Shown here: positions 16,577-23,800 of the stretch, in pieces
How positions within the stretch are numbered: position 1 is the stretch's first letter
Layout: each line of letters starts with the position of its first letter
DNA from: Methanomethylophilus sp963631655
Lineage (GTDB): Archaea; Thermoplasmatota; Thermoplasmata; Methanomassiliicoccales; Methanomethylophilaceae
NCBI GenBank assembly: GCA_963631655.1
Contig: CAVGRR010000020.1
Location: 1 to 28,487 of the forward strand
Direction: 5' to 3'
DNA: 28,487 nucleotides
Notes under the pieces: generated by a model
Databases searched by the model: none
The model's input: only the letters and a program-made list of their open reading frames with translations
What the model was told of the DNA's origin: nothing
Program-made: the position numbers and the translations under genes

Positions 16577-17412
16577 TGAAGTTCTGGAAATACCAAGGAC
16601 TCGGAAACGATTTCGTCGTTGTGGACGGGATCTCCGAACACATCGAGATCGACACCGACTGGTGCGTCAAGGTCTGCAAGCCCCACTTCGGCGTAGGCGC
16701 CGACGGCGTGCTCTACATCATGCCCGGAGAGGACGGATGCGACATCACCATGGTCGTCATCAACTCCGACGGGTCCATGGCGGAGATGTGCGGCAACGGA
16801 ATCAGGTGCGTCGCCAAACACGCCCGCGACTACGGACTTGTGGATAAGGACAGATTCACAGTCCACACCGGCCGCGGAACCCTCATCGCAGACGTGTTCA
16901 AAGGAAAGGACGGAAAAGTCGAGACCGTCCGCATCGACATGGGTGCCCCCATCCTGGAAGGAAGGGAGATCCCCATCAACGCCGACGGTCGTTTCATCGA
17001 CCAGCCGTTCTTCAACAGCGGAGTGAAATTCAAAGCGAGCGCCGTCTCCATGGGAAACCCCCATTTCATCACCTTCGACGACATCGGAGAAGATAACGTA
17101 AGAAGACTCGGTCCCATACTGGAAAGCTATACCAGCTTCTTCCCCCGCAAGACCAACGTGGAGTTCTGTAAAATTGAAGACGGAAAGATCTACATCACCG
17201 TCTACGAAAGGGGAGCGGCATGGACCCTCGCCTGCGGTACCGGAGCCTGCGCGACCACCGTCGCCGCGGCACTTTCCGGAAAGGTACCGTTCGACACCCC
17301 GATCGATGTGCACCTCCCCGGAGGATGGCTCAAGATCACCGTCGACAGCAAGCTCGGATACGTCCTCATGGAAGGACCTGCGGTGCTTGTGTTCGAAGGA
17401 AACATTCAGTAA
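16576..17412 (+). CDS. dapF: Diaminopimelate epimerase
   Basis: This 278-residue cofactor-free racemase interconverts LL- and meso-diaminopimelate using two cysteines. The first is in MCGNGIRC (C72) and the second in ACGTGACA near residue 220. The N-terminus FWKYQGLGNDFVVVD is typical of the family. The ATG at 16576 overlaps the lysA stop by one base; an in-frame GTG three bases earlier is less likely. Confidence 0.95.
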   Translation: MKFWKYQGLGNDFVVVDGISEHIEIDTDWCVKVCKPHFGVGADGVLYIMPGEDGCDITMVVINSDGSMAEMCGNGIRCVAKHARDYGLVDKDRFTVHTGRGTLIADVFKGKDGKVETVRIDMGAPILEGREIPINADGRFIDQPFFNSGVKFKASAVSMGNPHFITFDDIGEDNVRRLGPILESYTSFFPRKTNVEFCKIEDGKIYITVYERGAAWTLACGTGACATTVAAALSGKVPFDTPIDVHLPGGWLKITVDSKLGYVLMEGPAVLVFEGNIQ

Positions 17413-17428
17413 TCAGAAGGAAAACAAC

Positions 17429-18586
17429 ATGGCAAAATATTCTCAGGCGGAAAGGCTTCAGAAACTCCCGCCCTATCTGTTCGTAATGCTCGAGGAACTC
17501 GCGGCCCAGAAGAAGGCCGAGGGCGTCAAGATGATCGACTTCGGAATCGGAGACCCCGATCTCCCCTGCCCCAAAGAGGTCCTGGACGCTATGGATAAAG
17601 CTGCGCGTGTCAACGAGAACCAGAAATACTCCTCTTCCAAAGGCGAGAGAGACCTCAGGGTCGCCGTCGCCGAGTACTACAAGAAGAGGTTCAACGTCAA
17701 AGTCGACCCCGACAAGAACGTCTGCATCACCATCGGTTCCAAAGAAGGTATCTTCAACATCGCCCAGGCCTTCGTGAACGAGGGAGAGAAGATCGTCGCC
17801 CCCGCGCCCGGATACCCCGTGTACTCCGGAGCAGCGACCCTGTTCAACAACGCCGTCTGCGACAAGGTGAAGCTCAAGGCGGAGAACGACTGGCTCCTCG
17901 ATCTGAATGAAGTTCCGGAGGATGCGAGACTGCTTTATCTCAACTACCCCAACAACCCCACCGGAGCATGTGCGGATCTCGATTACGTGAAGAAGGCGTA
18001 CAACTGGTGCGGAAAGCATGGAAGCATCTTCGCCTACGACAACGCATACTGCGAGATGACCTTCGACGGATTCAGGGCACCTTCCGTCCTCCAGGCCGGA
18101 ATGGACGCCATCGAGTTCGGTTCGTTCTCCAAGACGTTCTGCATGACCGGATTCAGGCTCGGATTCGCTGTCGGTAACGAAGACCTCGTCGGCGGACTTG
18201 CCAAATGTAAAGGACAGATCGACTCCGGCGCACCTATCTTCATCCAGAAGGCAGGAATCGCAGCATTGAACCTCTACAACGACCAGGGTTACCTCACCGG
18301 AACCGCCAAAGAGAACAACGATGAGTTCGGCGAGAGGAGAAGGGTCCTCGTCGAGGGACTCAACGAGCTCGGTTACGACTGTAAGATGACCAAAGGTACC
18401 TTCTATGTCTGGTTCGACTGCGGAAAATCCTCTATGGAGTTCACCAAGGACATGATCAACAAAGGTATCATCGTCACCCCCGGTACCGGATTCGGCGGAG
18501 AGGACGGCTACATCCGTATGGCGGTCACCAGGAACATCGATTCCATCCAGGAAGCCCTCCGCAGAATGGGAAAGAAGAACGATTGA
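17429..18586 (+). CDS. dapL: LL-diaminopimelate aminotransferase
   Basis: This 385-residue fold-type I aminotransferase converts tetrahydrodipicolinate directly to LL-diaminopimelate, bypassing the succinyl or acetyl branches. It has the PLP lysine in SFSKTF (K235), NYPNNPTGA, FGIGDPDLP near the N-terminus and GTGFGGEDGYIRMA near the C-terminus. AGAAGGA lies 8-14 bases before the ATG. Finding it beside dapA, dapF and lysA identifies the DapL pathway. A GC-rich hairpin with T tract directly after it closes the operon. Confidence 0.9.
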   Translation: MAKYSQAERLQKLPPYLFVMLEELAAQKKAEGVKMIDFGIGDPDLPCPKEVLDAMDKAARVNENQKYSSSKGERDLRVAVAEYYKKRFNVKVDPDKNVCITIGSKEGIFNIAQAFVNEGEKIVAPAPGYPVYSGAATLFNNAVCDKVKLKAENDWLLDLNEVPEDARLLYLNYPNNPTGACADLDYVKKAYNWCGKHGSIFAYDNAYCEMTFDGFRAPSVLQAGMDAIEFGSFSKTFCMTGFRLGFAVGNEDLVGGLAKCKGQIDSGAPIFIQKAGIAALNLYNDQGYLTGTAKENNDEFGERRRVLVEGLNELGYDCKMTKGTFYVWFDCGKSSMEFTKDMINKGIIVTPGTGFGGEDGYIRMAVTRNIDSIQEALRRMGKKND

Positions 18587-18595
18587 AACTTCACT

Positions 18596-18624
18596 CCGGG
18601 GCCTCCCCCGCCCCGGTCTCTTTT
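18596..18624 (+). terminator. Terminator of the lysine operon
   Basis: CCGGGGC (18596-18602) pairs with GCCCCGG (18610-18616) around a seven-base loop and is followed by TCTCTTTT. It lies ten bases after the dapL stop. Confidence 0.65.
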
Positions 18625-18643
18625 CATCAAACGAGGGAACACA

Positions 18644-19516
18644 ATGTCCGATGAGATCTACCGGAAGATATCGTCCCGCCTCAGGGAGTATGTCGGATTT
18701 TCGAATTATGACGATCTGGGTCTTTTGATCTCAGAGGATTCTTTGGCATCGATGGATGACTTCGTTCTGTCACAAGGAGCGGATCCGAACACCTGCCTCG
18801 ACCTTGCGGTCAAGGCGCTGAGGTCCGAATTCGAACTGGACTACGACGACCTCCTTTTCCATGGAAATTATGTGGATTCCATCCCCTCGGCCATAGTGAG
18901 AAATTCACTGCTGGCACATTTCATTTCCATGAGTCAGAGTCCGCAGGACGGATACGAACCGAAATACGATGCGACACTGAACTCCGTCGCGGGGGACTAC
19001 GTCACCCTCGCCGAACTGATACTGATCAAGATCGAGACCCTGGCGGAAAAGAACGGTTATGTTCTCGACCCCGAGAACGTGCCTCTGACAGTGAAGTATC
19101 TCACCTCGATCAGATACCTCATTTCACAGAGCTGGCACATGCTCGATATGTCCTCTGTAATGAAGCCTGCGACGTTCAAGAGAAAGTGTTTCAGGCTGAG
19201 GAGCAGACTGAACAGCGTCATCGAGATGGCGACCTTCAAACGTTCCTGTCCTGAGATCGACTCTCTGAAGAATGAGATATCCGACCTGGTGGAAGAGATC
19301 CTCAAGGACGAGAAACTCGACGATCTGCAGGCCGCCCGCAACGAACGTTACAAACAGTCCAAGATCCGCCTTTACAACTACACCATCAGAATGACCGAAC
19401 AGTTGAACGTCCAGCTGGAAGCATGCAATCCCCTGGACATCACCCACAGAGAGGATCTGAAAAAACAGTTGGAAGCGGTCCAGCGCTTCATGAGAAGCTT
19501 CGACAAGGACCGCTGA
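18644..19516 (+). CDS. Uncharacterised helical cytoplasmic protein
   Basis: This 290-residue protein has no signal peptide, membrane segment, cysteine cluster or motif that I recognise. It is acidic at the start and rich in Leu, Glu, Lys and Arg, with a C-terminal half that looks helical and perhaps coiled-coil (IDSLKNEISDLVEEILKDEK ... REDLKKQLEAVQRFMRSF). GAGGGAA precedes the ATG. It stands alone between the lysine-operon terminator and the convergent pgk gene. It contains two CTGGCACAT motifs 221 bases apart in different reading frames (Leu-Ala-His, and Trp-His-Met), which argues that the motif is selected as DNA and not as peptide. Confidence 0.75.
   Translation: MSDEIYRKISSRLREYVGFSNYDDLGLLISEDSLASMDDFVLSQGADPNTCLDLAVKALRSEFELDYDDLLFHGNYVDSIPSAIVRNSLLAHFISMSQSPQDGYEPKYDATLNSVAGDYVTLAELILIKIETLAEKNGYVLDPENVPLTVKYLTSIRYLISQSWHMLDMSSVMKPATFKRKCFRLRSRLNSVIEMATFKRSCPEIDSLKNEISDLVEEILKDEKLDDLQAARNERYKQSKIRLYNYTIRMTEQLNVQLEACNPLDITHREDLKKQLEAVQRFMRSFDKDR
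18911..18919 (+). repeat. CTGGCACAT motif, copy 9
   Basis: Inside the uncharacterised helical protein gene, encoding Leu-Ala-His. Confidence 0.7.
19132..19140 (+). repeat. CTGGCACAT motif, copy 10
   Basis: Same gene as copy 9 but in another frame, encoding Trp-His-Met. Confidence 0.7.
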
Positions 19517-19529
19517 TAAGTGGTTTGGT

Positions 19530-19545
19530 CCGGGTGTTGCCCCGG
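19530..19545. terminator. Weak hairpin between convergent genes
   Basis: CCGGG (19530-19534) can pair with CCCGG (19541-19545) in the 31-base gap between two convergent stops. The stem is short and has no clear T tract. Confidence 0.25.
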
Positions 19546-19547
19546 GA

Positions 19548-20783
19548 TCACTGTCCGTTTCCGAACTTGGACCTTGAATGTTCCAGAGCTACAATTACAG
19601 GGAGCGGGTCCTTCAGCAGGAAGGTCTCAAGTGCTCCTCCTCCGGTGCTCACGTAGGACATGGAATCGGCGAGATCGAACTTCTCTGCCGCGGCGGAAGT
19701 GTGACCTCCTCCGAGAACAGAAAGTCCTCCGCTGCTGACCATGGCGGACATTATTGCTCTGGTTCCTTTCTCGAATCCGTCCTTCTCGAACATTCCGGCG
19801 GGCCCGGACATGAACGAGGTCTTGGACACCTCGAGAACCTTTCTGAACTTCTCGATGGACTGGTCTCCGATATCCAATGCAGCTCCGGCGTTGGCCATGT
19901 CACCGATGTTGACGCTGACCCTCTTTCCGTCCTTCTCGACAGCCACATCGGAAGGCAGAAGGATCCTCTGGCCGTATTTCGACATGACATCCTGAGCTTT
20001 CTTGAAGTTCTCTTCGGTGAGTTCCTCCTGCAGGGGGACCTTGGACTCCTCACCGATGTCGACGCCCCTCGCTATGAGGAAAGCGTTTCCTGCGAGTCCG
20101 ACGACGAGGACGGTGTCAGCGGTGTTGCTTCCGAGCACACGGTCGATCATAAGGGGGACATCCCCGAACTTGGCACCGCCGAGGATGAAGACGGAGGGCC
20201 TGCGAGGGTTGTTGAAGATCGTCTCGAGAGCGTACATCTCTTTGGCCATGAGGCGGCCGGATGCGGAAGGGAGGACGTCCTCGAATCCCACAAGGGAGCA
20301 CTGGGACCTGTGTGCCGCACCGAACGCATCGCACACATAGAGGTCGAACATAGGTGCCAAGGCAGTGACGAGCTCGCCTTTGGCGTGCTCTTCCATGGGA
20401 AGGTTCTTGCTCTCGGAATCGAGCTGACGCACATTACCCAGAAGCAGGATCTCTCCCTCTCCGAGTTCATCTATGGCCTTCTTGGCATCATCCCCGAGGA
20501 CGTCGTCGACGTACTTCACGGGGGTGTTGAGGTTCTTCGAGAGCAGGGCGGCGTGCTGGGAAAGGTCGGTGAAGTCCCATTTGCCTTTCCTGCTCTGATG
20601 TGCCAGGATGACCAGTTTCGCTTTCTTTCCGAGGAGTTCCCTGATGGTGGGGACGACCGCGCGGATCCTCGAGTCGTTGATGATCTTCAGGGTCTTCTTG
20701 TCCATCGGACAGTTGATGTCGACCCTGAGGAGGACCTTCTTTCCTTTGTAGTTGAAATCGCCGAGAGTGTTGTATGAACCCAT
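19548..20783 (-). CDS. pgk: Phosphoglycerate kinase
   Basis: This 411-residue enzyme transfers phosphate between 1,3-bisphosphoglycerate and ADP in glycolysis or gluconeogenesis. Visible motifs are LLRVDINCPMD, SRIRAVVPTI, LAHQSRKG, the nucleotide-site FILGGAKFGD, and C-terminal GGGHTSAAAEKF followed by VSTGGGALETFL. GAGGCG lies before the ATG. It starts nine bases after the gap stop, so gap and pgk form one operon. One CTGGCACAT motif encodes the conserved Leu-Ala-His. Confidence 0.95.
   Translation of the reverse strand: MGSYNTLGDFNYKGKKVLLRVDINCPMDKKTLKIINDSRIRAVVPTIRELLGKKAKLVILAHQSRKGKWDFTDLSQHAALLSKNLNTPVKYVDDVLGDDAKKAIDELGEGEILLLGNVRQLDSESKNLPMEEHAKGELVTALAPMFDLYVCDAFGAAHRSQCSLVGFEDVLPSASGRLMAKEMYALETIFNNPRRPSVFILGGAKFGDVPLMIDRVLGSNTADTVLVVGLAGNAFLIARGVDIGEESKVPLQEELTEENFKKAQDVMSKYGQRILLPSDVAVEKDGKRVSVNIGDMANAGAALDIGDQSIEKFRKVLEVSKTSFMSGPAGMFEKDGFEKGTRAIMSAMVSSGGLSVLGGGHTSAAAEKFDLADSMSYVSTGGGALETFLLKDPLPVIVALEHSRSKFGNGQ
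20598..20606 (-). repeat. CTGGCACAT motif, copy 11
   Basis: Inside pgk, sense, encoding conserved Leu-Ala-His. Confidence 0.55.
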
Positions 20784-20792
20784 GTCTGCGCC

Positions 20793-21806
20793 TCAGTGAT
20801 CGATGCCCAGTGCCTTGTTCGTCTTGGCGACGGACTCCTCACGTTCCATCAGTTTGCACATGGACCTGATACAGTCGATGTTCTCTGGAATGACGTCGGC
20901 CTCCTGGTGGACGGCCTGGTAGTAGTAGAGGGTGTCTCCGACGACCTTGACCCCGTCGGACCAGATGCATATTTCATACATGTCGGACCTGGACCTGCCG
21001 AGCTCCCTTGCGAGCTCCATGACCTGGGCGGTGGATTTGATGCCGTCTTTGGAAGATACGAGGCGTACACGGGGTGCCTTCTTGAAGAGATCGAGGACCT
21101 CCTCGGTCGTGACCTCCTTGGAGAGTTTCACGACGACGGCCTGGATGTGCATGAGGGTGGTGGAGCACTTGATGGCCATCGAAGTGATGTCCAGCCAGGG
21201 GAGGATGCTCTTGACGTCGAGTCCATGGTGAGTAGGTAACGAAACAGAAGGCTCGAGGGCGTTGACGGGCCCGGTCTTGCTGTCTCCGGGGTCGGCGGCC
21301 CTCCTGACGATGGTGACGTAGGCGTTCTGGATCTTGTATTCGCGGTCGAGGAGGCTCAGGGTCCTGAGCAGACCGGTGGTGTTGCAGGAGACGACACGGG
21401 AGAACTGGACGCCCCAGGACTCCTTGTAGTTGGCGGTAGAATTGAAAGAAACTCCGGTCAGACCGTGCTCCTCTCCGCCCTGGAAGATACCTTTGATGCC
21501 TGCGGCCTGGTATTTGGCCTTGTATTCTTCACCAAAATCTCCGGGGGTACAGTCGACCATGATGTCGACCTTTCCGATGAGGTCGTCGATGGTCCCGCCG
21601 ATCTTGATGCCGGCCTTGTCGAACTTCTCGATGCTCTCTGCTGGCACATATATCGGGATGCCTGCAGCGGCCGCGGTCTTCGCCTCGAAGGTGGGACGGG
21701 TCTTCGTTATTCCGACCAGTTCCATGTCGTCCTGCATAGCGACCGCGGTGGCGACCCTTTTTCCAATCGTACCGTATCCGTTTACTCCGACCTTGACTTT
21801 AACCAT
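20793..21806 (-). CDS. gap: Glyceraldehyde-3-phosphate dehydrogenase (archaeal type II)
   Basis: This 337-residue enzyme has an N-terminal Rossmann fold (VNGYGTIGKRVA) and the catalytic cysteine in SCNTTGL (C141), the form found in archaeal NAD(P)-dependent GAPDH and not in the bacterial SCTTN form. It works with the downstream pgk product at the same glycolytic/gluconeogenic step pair. A TATA-like box lies about 37 bases upstream. The upstream region is shared with the divergent ilvB gene and contains a perfect 16-bp palindrome. Confidence 0.95.
   Translation of the reverse strand: MVKVKVGVNGYGTIGKRVATAVAMQDDMELVGITKTRPTFEAKTAAAAGIPIYVPAESIEKFDKAGIKIGGTIDDLIGKVDIMVDCTPGDFGEEYKAKYQAAGIKGIFQGGEEHGLTGVSFNSTANYKESWGVQFSRVVSCNTTGLLRTLSLLDREYKIQNAYVTIVRRAADPGDSKTGPVNALEPSVSLPTHHGLDVKSILPWLDITSMAIKCSTTLMHIQAVVVKLSKEVTTEEVLDLFKKAPRVRLVSSKDGIKSTAQVMELARELGRSRSDMYEICIWSDGVKVVGDTLYYYQAVHQEADVIPENIDCIRSMCKLMEREESVAKTNKALGIDH
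21641..21649 (+). repeat. CTGGCACAT motif, copy 12
   Basis: Inside gap, antisense, encoding Tyr-Val-Pro-Ala. Confidence 0.65.
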
Positions 21807-21838
21807 AGAATTTCACTGGGATTCCGTATCCCCTTGCG

Positions 21839-21847
21839 ATTAATAAT
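21839..21847 (-). promoter_or_regulatory. TATA-like box for gap-pgk
   Basis: ATTATTAAT on the minus strand is centred about 37 bases before the gap ATG, implying a leader of about ten bases. Confidence 0.4.
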
Positions 21848-21894
21848 GATTGCCCGATGGATTCATCCGAGGGGCATAGCCAGACCCGAAAAGA

Positions 21895-21910
21895 CAGATA
21901 TCGATATCTG
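21895..21910. promoter_or_regulatory. Perfect 16-bp palindrome between gap and ilvB (candidate operator)
   Basis: CAGATATCGATATCTG is an exact inverted repeat with no spacer, midway between the divergent promoters. A dimeric regulator site is plausible but unproven. Confidence 0.4.
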
Positions 21911-21942
21911 AGACGCCAGGATACACCGGACCTTCCGCTATG

Positions 21943-21954
21943 CTTTATTTAATA
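21943..21954 (+). promoter_or_regulatory. TATA box for ilvB
   Basis: CTTTATTTAATA is centred about 33 bases before the ATG at 21982, giving a leader of about seven bases. GTGAT lies close to the start codon. Confidence 0.5.
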
Positions 21955-21981
21955 GCTGTCCATTCTTGATTAAGTGATTGT

Positions 21982-23643
21982 ATGAAAGGATCCAAAGCAC
22001 TGTTGCAAATGCTTGAGGACAGGGGAGTGACCGACGTCTTCGGTTACCCCGGTGCCACCGTCATTCCGATTTACGATGAATTTCTCGAGTCCGGCGTCAG
22101 GCACATCCTCGTAAGGCACGAACAGTGCGCGGCCCACATGGCCGACGGATTCGCCAGGGCCACCGGAAGGCCCGGTGTGTGTCTCGCCACCAGCGGACCC
22201 GGTACCACCAACCTGGTCACCGGTATCGCCACCGCATATGCGGACTCCGTCCCCATGATAGCGCTCACCGGACAGGTCGGGACCAATTTCCTCGGAGCGG
22301 AGGCGTTCCAGGAAGTGGATTCGTACAGTCTCATGATGCCTGTCACCAAGCACAACTTCAGGGTCCTGGACCCGGAGAGACTCCCTCATGCCATCAACGA
22401 GGGATGGAAGATCTGCCAGATGGGCAGGCCCGGACCTGTCCACATCGACATGCCTGTCGATCAGATCAATTCGGATATCGACGAGGACCTGCTCACCAAG
22501 GAGTGGGGAGTGAAAGAACCCGTCACGGATGTTTCTCGTATTTCTGATGCCGCCATGCTGATCAAGAACGCGGCACGCCCCATCCTCCTGATCGGAGGAG
22601 GTGCCATCAACGCCTCTGAAGAGATCATCAAACTCGCGGAGTTCGCCAACATCCCGGTCGTCACCACTCTTATGAGTCTAGGTATCGTTCCCTCCGGACA
22701 CCCCCTCAACATGGGGCCTCTGGGTATGCACGGAAGGATGGGTGCGTTGGACCTGTTCCAGTCGTCCGACCTTATAATTGCGATCGGAACGAAGTTCTCG
22801 GACAGGACCTACAACCCGCACACCATGCCCGCGGAGAACTGCAGGGTCATCCAGATCGACGTCGACGCCACCCAGTTCGGAAAGAGCAGGAGGCCGTCGG
22901 TCGACATCCTGTGCGATGCGAAGAGGGGAACCAAACTGCTCCTCGATGCACTGAGGGGCTACAAGGACTGCCACTCCGAGTGGGACGAGAGGTACACCAA
23001 GCTCAGGAAGAGGTGCCAGTGCAGTTTCGATATCGATACGGACCCGATCGCACCGCAGAAGGTCATGTGCGAGATCAACAAGCTGCTCGACGGCGATGTT
23101 ATAGTCACCACCGATGTCGGACAGAACCAGATGTGGTCCATGCACTGCCTCGATGTCAGAAGACCCAGACAGTTCATAACGTCGGGTTCGTTCGGAACCA
23201 TGGGATTCGGTCTCCCCTCCGCATTGGGTGCAAAGGTTGCCAAACCTGATTCGAAGGTCATCACCATCGTCGGAGACGGCGGACTGCAGATGGTCTGTCA
23301 GGAACTCGCCACCTCAGTAGCGGAGAACATCCCCGTGACCATCGTCCTGCTGAACAACGGATGGCTCGGAATGGTCAGGCAGTGGCAGAAGCTGTTCTGG
23401 GATAAGAGATACAGCGGAACCCTATTGAAAGCAGACCCCGACTTCGTCAAATTGGCGGAATCGTTCGGTGCCTGGGGAATACATGTGGATAAGTCAAGCG
23501 AGATCGGAGATGCCCTGAAACAGGCGATGGATTCCGACACCACCTGTCTGGTCGACATCCACACCAACCCCGAAGAGGACATCTGCCCCATGATCCTGGC
23601 GGACCCGAACGTCCCCATCGTGAAGGGAAGATGTCAGTACTGA
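21982..23643 (+). CDS. ilvB: Acetolactate synthase large subunit
   Basis: This 553-residue ThDP enzyme makes acetolactate or acetohydroxybutyrate at the start of branched-chain amino acid synthesis. The catalytic glutamate is E47 in RHEQCAAHMADGFARATG, the FAD/central domain follows, and the ThDP site is GDGGLQM with LLNNGWLGMVRQWQ. Full-length family members average 550-600 residues, so it appears complete. No regulatory subunit (ilvN) or ilvC follows; a strong terminator lies 20 bases downstream, so it is transcribed alone. Confidence 0.93.
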   Translation: MKGSKALLQMLEDRGVTDVFGYPGATVIPIYDEFLESGVRHILVRHEQCAAHMADGFARATGRPGVCLATSGPGTTNLVTGIATAYADSVPMIALTGQVGTNFLGAEAFQEVDSYSLMMPVTKHNFRVLDPERLPHAINEGWKICQMGRPGPVHIDMPVDQINSDIDEDLLTKEWGVKEPVTDVSRISDAAMLIKNAARPILLIGGGAINASEEIIKLAEFANIPVVTTLMSLGIVPSGHPLNMGPLGMHGRMGALDLFQSSDLIIAIGTKFSDRTYNPHTMPAENCRVIQIDVDATQFGKSRRPSVDILCDAKRGTKLLLDALRGYKDCHSEWDERYTKLRKRCQCSFDIDTDPIAPQKVMCEINKLLDGDVIVTTDVGQNQMWSMHCLDVRRPRQFITSGSFGTMGFGLPSALGAKVAKPDSKVITIVGDGGLQMVCQELATSVAENIPVTIVLLNNGWLGMVRQWQKLFWDKRYSGTLLKADPDFVKLAESFGAWGIHVDKSSEIGDALKQAMDSDTTCLVDIHTNPEEDICPMILADPNVPIVKGRCQY

Positions 23644-23662
23644 GATCATAAAAACACTATCT

Positions 23663-23701
23663 GGGTCTTTGCAGATCAAGTCTGTGAAGACCCTTCTTTT
23701 T
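23663..23701 (+). terminator. Terminator of ilvB
   Basis: GGGTCTT (23663-23669) pairs with AAGACCC (23687-23693), with an inner CAGA/TCTG stem, followed by TTCTTTTT. It is the clearest intrinsic terminator in the window. Confidence 0.75.
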
Positions 23702-23717
23702 GAACAAACTGATATTG

Positions 23718-23754
23718 AAAAACAGGGTCAGACCCTTCATGGGCGGACCCTGTT
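23718..23754 (-). terminator. Terminator of the adhesin operon (minus strand)
   Basis: AACAGGGTC (23721-23729) and GACCCTGTT (23746-23754) form a perfect 9-bp stem with a nested CCC/GGG stem. On the minus strand it runs into TTTTT, 47 bases after the adhesin stop. Confidence 0.65.
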
Positions 23755-23800
23755 AAATTGTTTAGGGAAAAGGTTTCGAACGTAACTGATCGTTTTCGAC

